64,000 nucleotides of DNA from JBCCGG01 sp039029395 (GCA_039029395.1 JBCCGG010000028.1:1-64000); one strand, 5' to 3'. Counted from the first letter of the stretch, positions 16,767-25,941 are shown. Made by a program: numbers and translations. The notes: a model not told the origin generated them from the sequence alone.

Positions 16767-18358
16767 AAACCTGCGGCGAGGTGCTGGTCGAGCTGCTCGA
16801 GGCCTACGGTATCGACACCGTCTTCGGCATCCCGGGAGTCCACACGGTGGAGCTTTACCGGGGCCTGCCCCAGACTGGGTTGCGCCACATCACCCCGCGC
16901 CACGAGCAGGGCGCCGGCTTCATGGCCGACGGCTATGCCCGGGTGACCGGCCGGCCGGCCGCCTGCTTCATCATCACCGGGCCCGGCATGACCAACATCG
17001 CGACCGCGCTGGGCCAGGCCTACGCGGACTCCGTGCCGATCCTGGTGATCTCCAGCGTCAACAGCAGTTACGAGCTGGGCTTGGGCGAGGGCCGGTTGCA
17101 CGAGCTGCCGTCCCAACGCAACCTGGTCGAAGGGGTGACCGTGTTCAGTCACACGGTGCTCCGTGCCGACGAGCTGCCGACCGTGCTGGCGCGCGCCTTC
17201 GCGGTGTTCCACAGCGCCCGGCCGGGCCCGGTCCACATCGAGCTGCCGCTCGACGTGATCACCGCGCCGGGCGACCACCTGGCGCTCAAGGCCCACCCGA
17301 CCCGGACCCGGCCGGGCCCCGACCCGGTCGCGATCGCCCGGGCGGCCGATCTGCTGCGCGAGGCCGAGGACCCGATCGTGGTGCTCGGCGGCGGCGCCCA
17401 GGACGCCGCGCCCCAGGCAGCCCGCCTGGTTCAGCGACTGGGCGCGCCGGTCGCGCTGACCATCAACGCCAAGGGCGTGCTGGCGCCGGGCCATCCGCTC
17501 TGCCTGGGCAGCACCTTGCCCCAGGTGCCGGTGTTGCGCGCCGTGGAGCAGGCCGACGTGGTGCTCGCGGTCGGCACCGAGCTGAGCGAGACCGACACCT
17601 TGCTGTTCGCCGGCCAGCTGGAGACCCGGGGCAAGGTGATTCGGATCGACATCGACCCCGAGCAGCTGGTGCGCAATGTGCTGCCCGAGGTCGCGATCTG
17701 CTCCGACGCCGCGCTTGCCATGGGCGCGCTCGCCGAGGCGCTCGAGGACTTCAAGGGCCACGACGCCGAGGCGCGGGTGGCGGAGATGCGCCAAGAGCTC
17801 GAGGCATTGCTGCCGCCGCCGATCGTGGTGCAGCAGCGGGTCATGGCGGCGCTCCAGGAGGCCCTGCCGGGAGTCGTCGTGGTCGGCGATTCGACCCAGC
17901 CGGTCTATGGCGCGAACCTGTTCTACGAGCCCGAGGGGCCGCGCGCCTACTTCAACTCGAGCACCGGTTACGGCACGCTCGGCTATGCCCTGCCGGCGGC
18001 GCTCGGCGCCAAGTTGGCGGCGCCCGAGCGCGCGGTGATCGCGCTGATCGGCGACGGCGGCCTGCAGTTCACGATCGGCGAGCTGGCGAGCGCGGTCGAG
18101 CTCGGCCTGGCGGTGCCGATCTTGCTGTGGAACAACAGCGGCTACGGCGAGATCAAGCGCTACATGGTCGAGCGGGACATCCCCCAAATCGGCGTCGACA
18201 TCTACACACCCGACTTCCAAACCATCGCCAAAGGCTTCGGTTGCCGGGCGCTCAAGGCCGAGAGCCTGGCGCACTTGAAGACCGCCTTGGTGGACGCCCA
18301 CGGTGCCGACGGCCCGACCTTGATCGAGATCGACGAAGCGGCGGCACAGGCCTGGTAA
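16763..18358 (+). CDS. aruI: ThDP-dependent 2-oxo acid decarboxylase, AruI-like (5-guanidino-2-oxopentanoate decarboxylase)
   Basis: The 531-residue protein belongs to the acetolactate-synthase-like ThDP enzymes. Glu48 in RHEQGAGFMADGYAR is the cofactor-activating glutamate. The C-terminal ThDP motif runs from GDGG to WNNSGY. The N-terminus (MKTCGEVLVELLEAYGI, FGIPGVHTVELYRG) matches what I recall of the AruI family rather than biosynthetic acetolactate synthase. AruI decarboxylates 5-guanidino-2-oxopentanoate to 4-guanidinobutanal in the arginine transaminase pathway. GGAGG precedes the ATG by 7 bases and the gene overlaps the aminotransferase upstream. No guanidinobutyraldehyde dehydrogenase or guanidinobutyrase lies in the window, so the rest of the route would be elsewhere. 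Confidence 0.82.
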   Translation: MKTCGEVLVELLEAYGIDTVFGIPGVHTVELYRGLPQTGLRHITPRHEQGAGFMADGYARVTGRPAACFIITGPGMTNIATALGQAYADSVPILVISSVNSSYELGLGEGRLHELPSQRNLVEGVTVFSHTVLRADELPTVLARAFAVFHSARPGPVHIELPLDVITAPGDHLALKAHPTRTRPGPDPVAIARAADLLREAEDPIVVLGGGAQDAAPQAARLVQRLGAPVALTINAKGVLAPGHPLCLGSTLPQVPVLRAVEQADVVLAVGTELSETDTLLFAGQLETRGKVIRIDIDPEQLVRNVLPEVAICSDAALAMGALAEALEDFKGHDAEARVAEMRQELEALLPPPIVVQQRVMAALQEALPGVVVVGDSTQPVYGANLFYEPEGPRAYFNSSTGYGTLGYALPAALGAKLAAPERAVIALIGDGGLQFTIGELASAVELGLAVPILLWNNSGYGEIKRYMVERDIPQIGVDIYTPDFQTIAKGFGCRALKAESLAHLKTALVDAHGADGPTLIEIDEAAAQAW

Positions 18359-18399
18359 CCGCACCATCTAGTAGGCACAGCAATTTTTGCCACATTATA

Positions 18400-18427
18400 T
18401 TGACGTCTCGCCCACTGGATGTAATAT
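18400..18427 (+). promoter_or_regulatory. candidate sigma-70 promoter upstream of parA
   Basis: TTGACG (18400-18405) and TAATAT (18422-18427) are separated by 16 bases, close to the housekeeping consensus. The site lies in a locally AT-richer patch of the 293-base gap 18359-18651. Transcription would start near 18434, giving a leader of about 215 bases before the ParA start. I saw no other feature in that leader. Confidence 0.55.
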
Positions 18428-18651
18428 GACGGGTGATTGACCACCCACCTCGCTTCGAGTCCCTGGCGGCGCCGGGGTCTGCGGGCAAGGACTGGTGAGA
18501 TGCCAAGAGATCTGGTCCCGGCGCGCCTCGCGCAGCTTGATTTGCAATTCGTGTCACCCACGCTCTCGCGCTTCCCGTCACACCCCGCGCAGACCCTCTC
18601 CGCTGGCCCGGACGGGGTGCCCGCGCCTTGGCTCATCCAGAAAGGCCGTCC

Positions 18652-19323
18652 ATGAAGTCCACGAAAGTGCTCGCTGTTCTGTCCCAAAAGGGAGGTGTCG
18701 GCAAAACCACCCTGGCCGGCCACCTCGCGGTCCAAGCCGAGCTGGCCGGCGCCGGTCCGGTCGCCTTGCTGGACGCCGATCCTCAGGAGAGTCTGGCCGA
18801 TTGGGGGCGCGAGCGGCAGGCGGAGAGTCCTCTGGTCGAGCCCTCGTCCCTTTGGCGCCTCAAGAGCGACGTCCGCCGCCTGGCCAGCGACGGCGCCAAG
18901 CTGATCATCCTGGACACGCCACCCGGCATCTCGGCGACCCTGCGCAGCGCGATCGACGAGGCCAACCTGGTGCTCGTGCCGACCAGGCCCAGCCCCCACG
19001 ACCTGCGCGCCGCCGGCAAGACCGTCGAGCTGGTCGAGAGCATCGGCCGGCCCCTGGTGTTCGTGGTCAACTGCGCCTCGTCCTGGGCGCGCATCACCTC
19101 GGACGCGGCGATCGCGCTGTCCCAGCACGGCACGGTGGCGCCGGCGGTGATTCACCAGCGCGCCGACTTTGCGTCCAGCATGATCGACGGACGCACGGTG
19201 ATGGAGATCGGTCGCTCGTCCCGCTCGGCGGCCGAGATCGCGCAGCTGTGGGACTACATCGCTGGCCGCCTGGCCGGCCGGCGCCCGCGCGCCAATCTGA
19301 GCGCCTTCAAGGGAGTCGCCTGA
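18652..19323 (+). CDS. ParA-family ATPase
   Basis: This 223-residue P-loop ATPase has the deviant Walker A KGGVGKTT near residue 13, a DADPQ switch and a LDTPPG Walker B region. It has no N-terminal DNA-binding extension, so it is the short ParA type used on chromosomes, plasmids or for placing protein cargo. The ATG at 18652 (MKSTKV) is preferred over an upstream in-frame start at 18628. No parB or parS-like site is nearby. A second ATPase of the same superfamily, MipZ-like, follows after 16 bases, so both are in one transcript. What it segregates is not known. Confidence 0.88.
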   Translation: MKSTKVLAVLSQKGGVGKTTLAGHLAVQAELAGAGPVALLDADPQESLADWGRERQAESPLVEPSSLWRLKSDVRRLASDGAKLIILDTPPGISATLRSAIDEANLVLVPTRPSPHDLRAAGKTVELVESIGRPLVFVVNCASSWARITSDAAIALSQHGTVAPAVIHQRADFASSMIDGRTVMEIGRSSRSAAEIAQLWDYIAGRLAGRRPRANLSAFKGVA

Positions 19324-19339
19324 AGGGGCGGAGCCGCCC

Positions 19340-20227
19340 ATGACCACACCAAGCCGGCTGACCGGGTTACTGCTGGATCACGATTCCCCCGTGACCCACG
19401 AGGCCACCCCGGTCGCGCCGGCGCCCGGCGGAGGGCCGCGGATCATCACCGTGGCGAGCGCCAAGGGCGGCACCGGCAAGTCGACCACGGCGATGCACCT
19501 GGCGATAGGCCTGCTACAGCGCGGTCAAAGGATCGCTAGCCTGGATCTCGATGGCGCCCAGGGGACCCTGACCCACTATCTGGCCAATCGGGCGGCGCAG
19601 GCCGAGGAGCGCGGGTCGCGCCTGGCGATGCCCCGGCACCTGCGCTTGGCGCCGATCGACCAGCTCGACCGGACCCAGGCCGAGCATCAAGCCGAGACCT
19701 TGCTGGATCGCGCCCTGGCACAGTTCGACGACTGCGATGGCGTGGTGCTCGACACGCCGGGCAACGACGGGCCGATGGCGCGGCTGGCCTGCCGCCGGGC
19801 CGACATCCTGATCACGCCCTTGAACGACAGCTTCCTGGACCTGGACAGCTTGGCGCGGCTCGACCGGGGCAAGCGCGAGGTGCTGGGCCCGAGCGAGACC
19901 TGCCGGCTGGTGTGGCGCGAGAACGACCGCCGGGTCGCTGCCGGGCGGCCGCCCATCGACTGGATCGTGATGCGCAACCGCCTGGCCCATTTGGATGCGC
20001 GCAACAACCGCGAGGTCGCCCGACTGTTGGCGCAGCTGTCCCAGCGAATCGGCTTCCGCCTGGCACCGGGTCTGAGCGAGCGGGTGGTCTACCGGGAGCT
20101 GTTCCTCGACGGCCTGACCCTGCTCGACCAGCCGCCGTCCAATCCGAGGGATCACTTTCACAAGAGCCACGGCCGGGCCCGCGCCGAGGTCGACGAGCTT
20201 TTGCGCAGCTTGGGCGCGGCGGCATGA
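19340..20227 (+). CDS. mipZ: MipZ-like cell-division positioning ATPase
   Basis: The 295-residue ParA/MinD-superfamily ATPase has Walker A KGGTGKST after a Pro-rich N-terminal extension of about 35 residues. Downstream it matches MipZ landmarks: LDTPGNDG, ITPLNDSFLDLD, IDWIVMRNRLAHLDARN and PGLSERVVYRELF. In Caulobacter, MipZ binds ParB near the poles and blocks FtsZ assembly, which fixes the division plane; the family is characteristic of alphaproteobacteria. Here it is linked to a ParA, not to ParB. A phasin follows. Its N-terminal extension is longer than I expect for MipZ. Confidence 0.8.
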   Translation: MTTPSRLTGLLLDHDSPVTHEATPVAPAPGGGPRIITVASAKGGTGKSTTAMHLAIGLLQRGQRIASLDLDGAQGTLTHYLANRAAQAEERGSRLAMPRHLRLAPIDQLDRTQAEHQAETLLDRALAQFDDCDGVVLDTPGNDGPMARLACRRADILITPLNDSFLDLDSLARLDRGKREVLGPSETCRLVWRENDRRVAAGRPPIDWIVMRNRLAHLDARNNREVARLLAQLSQRIGFRLAPGLSERVVYRELFLDGLTLLDQPPSNPRDHFHKSHGRARAEVDELLRSLGAAA

Positions 20228-20252
20228 CGGAGGCCGGGATGGCAACGAAGGA

Positions 20253-20282
20253 TTGCCAGGTTCCAGGGACTTTTGGCATAAT
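20253..20282 (+). promoter_or_regulatory. candidate promoter for the phasin gene
   Basis: TTGCCA (20253-20258) and CATAAT (20277-20282) are 18 bases apart in the 179-base gap before the phasin. A small GGGG/CCCC palindrome (20284-20292) directly follows and may act as an operator. Support is by motif only. Confidence 0.4.
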
Positions 20283-20406
20283 GGGGAACCCCGTCGGAAC
20301 GACATCATTTCATAACAAACAGGGCACCGAAGCGGGCGAGCACCGGCACGGCTCGCCGCGTGGCCGTGTCGCGATTTCAGTCCGACCCTAAGGAGAGTGC
20401 ACGCCG

Positions 20407-20847
20407 ATGACCGAGAGCAGCAAGAAATCGTCCGTCTCTGGCGGCAAGGCCGCCCGTTTAGGTCGCGACACCCTAGGAGCCGCCGGCGCCGACAAGACAG
20501 CCGCCGCGCCGGCCCTTTCCGACGAGCAGACCAATGGCCTCCAGGCCTTCGTCGAGGCCAACGAGGCGATCATGTCGGGAATGACCGCGCTGAGCGCCGA
20601 GATGATGACCTTCGGCTCCCAACGCCTGCAGGCCAATCTGCAGCGTTCGGGATCGTTGGCGGCTTGCGAGGACCTGGACCAGGCCTTTCAAATTCAGTCG
20701 GCGTTCATCGAGGCGGCGACCCAGCAGTACCTGGCCCAAACCAACACGGTGCTGTCGATCATGACCGCCATGAACCGAAGCCTTTGGGCGCCGCTGCAGG
20801 TGGCCAGCCTGGCCATGCCCCGGCTGACCGGGCACGAAACCGACTGA
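20407..20847 (+). CDS. phasin family protein
   Basis: This 146-residue, mostly helical protein has a disordered Lys/Ser/Ala-rich N-terminus of about 35 residues. It continues with amphipathic helices that carry the phasin pattern (FVEANEAIMSGMTALSAEMMTFGSQRLQ, then FIEAATQQYLAQTN). Phasins coat polyhydroxyalkanoate granules or act as related scaffold proteins. No phaC, phaZ or phaR lies nearby; the neighbours are the MipZ/ParA pair, upstream in the same direction. A link between granule partition and ParA is known for other phasins such as PhaM, but here it is speculation. Confidence 0.82.
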   Translation: MTESSKKSSVSGGKAARLGRDTLGAAGADKTAAAPALSDEQTNGLQAFVEANEAIMSGMTALSAEMMTFGSQRLQANLQRSGSLAACEDLDQAFQIQSAFIEAATQQYLAQTNTVLSIMTAMNRSLWAPLQVASLAMPRLTGHETD

Positions 20848-20859
20848 CCGCGAGGGCCC

Positions 20860-21117
20860 TTAGTGTGGCGGGTTGACCAGGGCGCGCAGGTCGGCGCCGC
20901 GGCCCAGCTCGTCGGAGGCCCAGGCGATCGCTTGGCTCAGGGTATCCCGGCCAAGCTCCTCGGCGACGATCGTCATGACCATGTTGAGCGCCGCTTCCAT
21001 GCCGTCGGCGTGACCATCCTGGCCATGAGCGCGCAGCAGGGTCACCACCGAGTTGCACTGGGCAAGCGATAGGGCGGCAATACGGGCCTGGTGGGTCTTG
21101 TCCTGAAGGTCGGCCAA
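20860..21117 (-). CDS. small hypothetical protein (85 aa)
   Basis: The 85-residue product is Ala/Leu-rich and predicted helical, with no signal peptide, membrane segment or recognisable domain. It converges on the phasin gene with 12 bases between stops. Its amino-acid composition is balanced and its frame is the best in this stretch, so I keep it as a probable gene. I cannot propose a function. Confidence 0.5.
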   Translation of the reverse strand: MADLQDKTHQARIAALSLAQCNSVVTLLRAHGQDGHADGMEAALNMVMTIVAEELGRDTLSQAIAWASDELGRGADLRALVNPPH

Positions 21118-21210
21118 AGCGAGCGCTCCCGAGCTGCGCCCGCGGCTGCGAGCGCGCGCCCAGCCTAGGCAGACCCGGTTAACAGTTCGCTAAGCGGCCC
21201 CGGCGCGGTC

Positions 21211-24200
21211 TCAAGCGATCTGAATCGCCAGCGCGTCCAGATAAAGGGTGCCGATCAAGGCGAGGCTGTCACCACCGCCGAAATCGATCACCAACGCCCC
21301 GTCGGTGAAGGTCACTGCCGCGTCGCCGCTATCCAGGCGTAGGTCGCCGTTAGTGTCCAGGTCGCCGAAGCTCGCGACACCGGCCAGGCCCTGCAGCGCG
21401 ATGCTGTCGTTCACCGGATCGCTCAGGTCGCCCTGCTCGAAATCCAAGATCAAGTCGGCGCCGCCGCCGGCCGCGAAGACGAAGAGGTCGTCGCCGCTGT
21501 CGCCCTCCAGGCGATCGTCGCCCGCGCCGCCGTCCAGCGTGTCATTGCCCGCGCCACCCTTGAGCAGATCGGCCCCGGCCGCGCCGCTCACCGTGTCGTC
21601 GCCTCGGCCGGCCACGATCACGTCGTCCGCCGCCGTACCGGCCAGGCTCTCGCCGGCCGAGGTGCCCTGCTGGGTGACCGCGCCGGAGACGTCGGAGCCG
21701 TAGATGACGTAGGCATGGCCGGCGAAAGTCGGCGTGCCACTTGCATAGAAACTGTCGCCTGCCGATACGATCACGTCATCGAAGCCGTCGCCGTTTAAAT
21801 CGCCAGCAGAAGAGACGGAGTACCCGGTCCAATCATCGTCGACGCTGCCCAGTATCGTGAGTCCGTCCTCGGGCGAGAGGCTGTCTAGGTCGATATCCGC
21901 AAATCCTTCGGATTTACCGTAGATCACATAGGCCGCACCGTGATGGGCATTCAGATTGACGGCGCTGATCAGAACATCGTCAAGACCGTCACCATTGAAG
22001 TCGCCGGCGGACGAGAGGGAGAGGCCGGAAATGTTTCCACTGTTCGCGCCGTTGATCGTGATACCCTCGGCCGGCACCAAGCTTGCTAGATCGATGTCAG
22101 AGAACCCACCTGGCTTCCCAAAGATCAGATAGCTCTCTCCACTGTACTCCCGTAGATTTCCGGCACCGCTCGCCCGCCAGGCGCCGATTAGGATATCGTC
22201 GAAACCATCTCCGTTAACGTCGCCAGCCGAGGCGACCGGATGACCTGACCGATCGTCGGGATCGATGCCGTGAATTGTGAAGCCGTCGCTCGGCGCGAGG
22301 TTGACCAGATCGATATCCGAGAACCCGCCGGACTTGCCGAAGATCACATAACTTTGGCCCGGGCGATCGCTCAAGTTCCCGTAGAAACGAGAGGTCGGCG
22401 CCCCGATGATGACGTCGTCGAAGCCGTCGCCGTTGATGTCGCCGGCCGAGGCGACCGACAGTCCCGAATAGTCATCGACCGCCGAACCGAATACTGTGAA
22501 GCCCTCGCTAGGCGCGATCACGTCCAGATCGATGTCACTGAAGCCATCTGTTCGACCGAAAAGGATATAGCTCTCGCCTGCGTTGGGGCGCAAACCATCC
22601 ATGGCCTCGGCATCGGCCGCGCCGATCGCGAAATCGTCTATCCCGTCGCCGTTCACATCCCCGGCCGAGGACACCGACCACTGGCGGAAGTACATTGCCT
22701 CAGGGCCTGAGATCGAAAAACCTTCAACCGGTGTCAGGGCGCCGAGGTTCACATCCGTTACCGGACCGTCGCGCCCGAAGAGCACGTGCGCTGCCCCGTT
22801 GTTGCCGTCAAAGGCGCCGATTATCAGGTCATCGAAACCATCGCCGTTGATATCGCCGACCGACGCAACCGAGTAGCCTGAGCGGTCGTTGTGGGTGGCA
22901 TCGAAAATCGTGAAGCCGTCACTCGCGGAGAGGCTTGCGAGCTGCAGATCTCCTTGTCCGACAGTTTGGCCGAACACGACATAGCTTTCGCCGGCATCTA
23001 CGTCCGCGTTGTTGGCGCCGTCGGCAAAAGGCGCCCCGATGATAACGTCGCCCAAACCGTCACCGTTGAAGTCACCCGCCGTGGAGAGGCTATTGCCGGC
23101 CCTGTCGTCGAAGTCTATGCCCTCGAGCCGGAAACCGGCTTCCGGTGCTAGTGTCGCGAGGTCAATTATCGTTCCCTGATTGGCGTTGACCACATCTACC
23201 AATACCCCAAGTGACGCGTCGACGGGCGCGTTCACGGAGGGATCGTCGAGGTTTACGAAGAGGACTAAGGTTTGATTGGCGTTAATGTCCAGCACCGTGC
23301 CGTCACGCAAAAAGAGCTCCGTTCCGTCGAGTTCGAAGTCCACGGAATCTTGGCCCGTGAGCCAAAGCACGTTAGTGCCTTGGCCATCGTCCACGATCGC
23401 GATATCGGCAATCTTGACGCGCGATGAGGTATCGGTGTCCTCGGATATCTCCGCCAACAGGATATCCGCGGCGAAGGACGGCGGTTGGTTGACGTTGGTG
23501 ATCCGGATCTCCAGGAGCGCCGAGTCGTCCGGGCTCGTGCCCACCGTGGCATCGTCCACGTTAACGTTGGCGCCGATCAGCGTGTTGATCGGCAGGTCGA
23601 TGTCGGCGCCAGCCTTCAAGTAGATTTCCGTCTCGTCGATCTCGAAGAGATCCGACCAGAAGCCAGTCAGGCTAAGCGTGTTGACCCCAGAATCGACGTC
23701 GCTCACCACGATGTCTGCGACCTTGATCCGCGCTCTCGTATCCAGATCGGTCGTGAAGGTAGCGACCGCATTCGCCAGGCTCACGGTCGGCGCGTCGTTC
23801 GCGTCGGTCACGGAAATTCCGAAATCCGCCTGGCTGCTGGTGCCGTCGCTCGAGCTGGCGACCACGCTGGCGCTCAGGCTGGGCTGAGTCTCGAAGTCGA
23901 GCGCGGCGCCGGCGGCGAGCGAGATCACACCGGTGCCGCTGTCGATCTGGAAGGTCCCGTCGGCGCTCACCAGCTGGCCGTTAGCGAAGGCGTAGGTCAC
24001 GCTATCGCCGTCATCGGAGTCGATGGCCAGCGCGGTCACGCCGACCAGGGTGCCGGCGGCCGCGTCCTCGGCGATCGCGTTGGCCGTGCCGTCGCTGTCG
24101 GCGAGCGGGCCGATCGGGCTGTTCGCGCCCGCCTCGCCGGTCACCGCGACGTTGTCGAAGAAGATCTTGGTGAACTCGTTGCGGTCGGTCTTCATGTTGT

Positions 24201-24654
24201 TGAAGCCGCCCAGCACCAGCTCGTGGTCGCCGGCCGCCAGATCCAGGGTGATGGTGAAGGTCTGCCAACCGGTCGAGGTCGGGCCGTCGCCGTCTAGGCG
24301 GGCGATCGAGCCGTCCGGCCCGCTGCCGAGCTGGACCCCGTCGAGGCTGGCCAGAACGTCGCCGTACTCGTTGCCCTCGTAAGGCCGCCTGAAGTCCATC
24401 TTGTAGTGAAAGGTGATGGTCACCAGGCTCGCCTCGGCGAGCGTGAAGCTCTGAGTAAAGCCGCCGGAAATGCCCGTGATGTCCTCGCGGTCGAGGCCGC
24501 CCAGGACCAGTTGAAGCCCCTTGGTGCCGTCGAATCCCCTCCTCGCCAAGAGTGTTCCCGAGGCGTAGCCAGGCTGATTTGTGCCGAAAACATCGTCCTG
24601 ATAGACAAAGCCGTCTAATCCGTTTTCGAAGTCGGCGATGATGATGTTGGTCAT
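21211..24654 (-). CDS. large secreted FG-GAP/RTX repeat protein (type I secretion substrate or adhesin)
   Basis: The 1,147-residue protein has no Sec signal. Residues about 1-190 form a carbohydrate-binding-like beta domain, about 190-490 hold cadherin-like repeats, and about 495-985 hold seven FG-GAP repeats. Residues about 990-1060 hold RTX glycine-Asp nonapeptides of the GGAGNDTLDG type, followed by a hydrophobic C-terminal tail. The FG-GAP repeats carry GDxNGDGxDD calcium loops and point to an integrin-like propeller. RTX repeats plus a C-terminal signal fit export by a type I system, but no exporter genes are adjacent. Codon use is less GC-biased in the middle than in the neighbours, and an AT-rich gap lies upstream, which could mean lateral transfer. 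Surface adhesion or a calcium-dependent host interaction is the likely role. Confidence 0.88.
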   Translation of the reverse strand: MTNIIIADFENGLDGFVYQDDVFGTNQPGYASGTLLARRGFDGTKGLQLVLGGLDREDITGISGGFTQSFTLAEASLVTITFHYKMDFRRPYEGNEYGDVLASLDGVQLGSGPDGSIARLDGDGPTSTGWQTFTITLDLAAGDHELVLGGFNNMKTDRNEFTKIFFDNVAVTGEAGANSPIGPLADSDGTANAIAEDAAAGTLVGVTALAIDSDDGDSVTYAFANGQLVSADGTFQIDSGTGVISLAAGAALDFETQPSLSASVVASSSDGTSSQADFGISVTDANDAPTVSLANAVATFTTDLDTRARIKVADIVVSDVDSGVNTLSLTGFWSDLFEIDETEIYLKAGADIDLPINTLIGANVNVDDATVGTSPDDSALLEIRITNVNQPPSFAADILLAEISEDTDTSSRVKIADIAIVDDGQGTNVLWLTGQDSVDFELDGTELFLRDGTVLDINANQTLVLFVNLDDPSVNAPVDASLGVLVDVVNANQGTIIDLATLAPEAGFRLEGIDFDDRAGNSLSTAGDFNGDGLGDVIIGAPFADGANNADVDAGESYVVFGQTVGQGDLQLASLSASDGFTIFDATHNDRSGYSVASVGDINGDGFDDLIIGAFDGNNGAAHVLFGRDGPVTDVNLGALTPVEGFSISGPEAMYFRQWSVSSAGDVNGDGIDDFAIGAADAEAMDGLRPNAGESYILFGRTDGFSDIDLDVIAPSEGFTVFGSAVDDYSGLSVASAGDINGDGFDDVIIGAPTSRFYGNLSDRPGQSYVIFGKSGGFSDIDLVNLAPSDGFTIHGIDPDDRSGHPVASAGDVNGDGFDDILIGAWRASGAGNLREYSGESYLIFGKPGGFSDIDLASLVPAEGITINGANSGNISGLSLSSAGDFNGDGLDDVLISAVNLNAHHGAAYVIYGKSEGFADIDLDSLSPEDGLTILGSVDDDWTGYSVSSAGDLNGDGFDDVIVSAGDSFYASGTPTFAGHAYVIYGSDVSGAVTQQGTSAGESLAGTAADDVIVAGRGDDTVSGAAGADLLKGGAGNDTLDGGAGDDRLEGDSGDDLFVFAAGGGADLILDFEQGDLSDPVNDSIALQGLAGVASFGDLDTNGDLRLDSGDAAVTFTDGALVIDFGGGDSLALIGTLYLDALAIQIA
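21720..23145 (-). repeat. seven tandem FG-GAP (integrin alpha-type) coding repeats
   Basis: Seven units of about 60-70 codons each contain a GDxNGDGxxD calcium-binding loop followed by a hydrophobic I/V-I-G/S-A strand. The first is GDFNGDGLGD and the last GDLNGDGFDD. Seven is the number of blades in an integrin-type propeller. Boundaries are approximate. Confidence 0.85.
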
Positions 24655-25217
24655 GTTTGGGGGTCCGAGACTGGTTCAGGGCGGGTCATGAACTTCAACA
24701 ACTTAAGCCAGAGCATTTCCTGACGGAAAACCTCGGCGGCGTAGCGTGCGTGAGCTGCCTGCTTAAAAGGAAAGTAGCCAACTGATTGCATCGATCAGCA
24801 AATTACCGGTTGAGACACTGGGTGGTCGCCTTAAATTTACTCGTATGACTGACTTGGAGTACTATCTTTTAAGTTTATACTTAATGGAAGGTTAATGTGG
24901 ATTGTGAATGAGGTTGCCTGCTCTGGATACAATTAAAAAGTTGTAGTATCAATCTTTCGAAAGGAACGGTTCTTGTTGAAGATGGCAACGCGCTACAATC
25001 TGAAACTGATTCTACATCCTCTGACCTAATTGCATTCGGTCCGAAGTGCCCCCATATCTTGGAAAAATTTCCTGAAGGTTTCATCTTCCGCGGTGCCCCC
25101 AGGCCGGTTGATTGCCCTTGATCGATCGGCAAGCATCGGAAATCTTTCGGAAATCGTTTATTGCCTCTATGCTGGCCAGGCGCACAGCACTGCTCATGAA
25201 GCCCGGGACGTCCGACG
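24655..25217. other. AT-rich intergenic region, no gene seen
   Basis: This 563-base gap between the divergent RTX protein and GNAT genes is clearly richer in A/T than the window norm, especially 24780-25040. It must hold both promoters. Open frames crossing it (for example 25333-24881 on the minus strand) have no ribosome-binding site and resemble nothing I know. No tRNA, riboswitch or IS end was recognised. Confidence 0.5.
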
Positions 25218-25880
25218 ATGACTGGCAAGATATGCGACCGGTACTGGATGCGGCCCATGACCCAGGCCGACATGACGACCGTTGCGCGCTGGTTCGAGCA
25301 GCTGGCCGACCTCTCCCTGTTCGACCGCCGCATCCCCCTGCCGCTCAGCAGCGACGGCTACCTAGCCGCGTGGGGCGAATCGCTGTCCGAGCGCGAGCCA
25401 CGCACGGCCTATTGGTTCGCCGTTGAGGACAGCGACGGCGCGCTGGTCGGCATCTCGGGCCTGCAGGACGTCAACTACGTGAACGGCGACGCCGTGTTCC
25501 CGATTTTCATGGTGGAGACCCTGCGGCTCAAGGGCATCGGCACCCGAGTGGGCGCGGCGATGCTGGATCTTGCCTTCTCCCAACTGCGCCTGCGCCGAGT
25601 CACCTCGTACTGCCGGGGCGATAACCACGTTTCGCGTCACATGACCGATTCGCTCGGTTTTCGCGAGGAGGGACGCTTGCGTGAGGCCTGGTATGCCGAC
25701 GGCTACCACCACGACATCACGGTGATCGGGATCCTCGCCAAGGAATGGCTGGACCGGCGCGAGGCGCTGAGCCAGCGCCTGAGCCGGGACGTTCTGGTCA
25801 GTTTGGGGCGCCCACCCTCGGAATCGTGGACCTGGCCGCCGGCGACGGGGAGCCGGCTCGAGCCGGCCGCCAGCGGATGA
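25218..25880 (+). CDS. GNAT-family N-acetyltransferase
   Basis: The 220-residue protein has the GNAT fold. The N-terminal strand WMRPMTQAD leads to an acetyl-CoA-binding stretch at LKGIGTRVGAAMLD, a loose version of the R/Q-x-x-G-x-G/A motif. It continues with YCRGDNHVSRHMTDSLGFREEGRLREA, typical of the RimJ/RimL or spermidine-acetyltransferase branch. About 30 C-terminal residues after the fold look disordered. The start at 25218 lacks a good ribosome-binding site; an in-frame ATG at 25248 is possible. The cyclase gene lies 61 bases downstream. The acceptor substrate is unknown. Confidence 0.85.
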   Translation: MTGKICDRYWMRPMTQADMTTVARWFEQLADLSLFDRRIPLPLSSDGYLAAWGESLSEREPRTAYWFAVEDSDGALVGISGLQDVNYVNGDAVFPIFMVETLRLKGIGTRVGAAMLDLAFSQLRLRRVTSYCRGDNHVSRHMTDSLGFREEGRLREAWYADGYHHDITVIGILAKEWLDRREALSQRLSRDVLVSLGRPPSESWTWPPATGSRLEPAASG

Positions 25881-25941
25881 GCGCCGCGCGTGACATGATG
25901 AAATTGGAACCGTCGACAGTGAAGTGCCGAAACAAAGCGCC

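Noticed and set aside
16763..18358. Acetolactate synthase large subunit
   Set aside because: Same superfamily, but the N-terminus matches the AruI-type decarboxylases and no small subunit follows.
24881..25333. A 150-codon minus-strand frame in the AT-rich gap
   Set aside because: No ribosome-binding site, no known motif, and it overlaps the start of the GNAT gene on the other strand.
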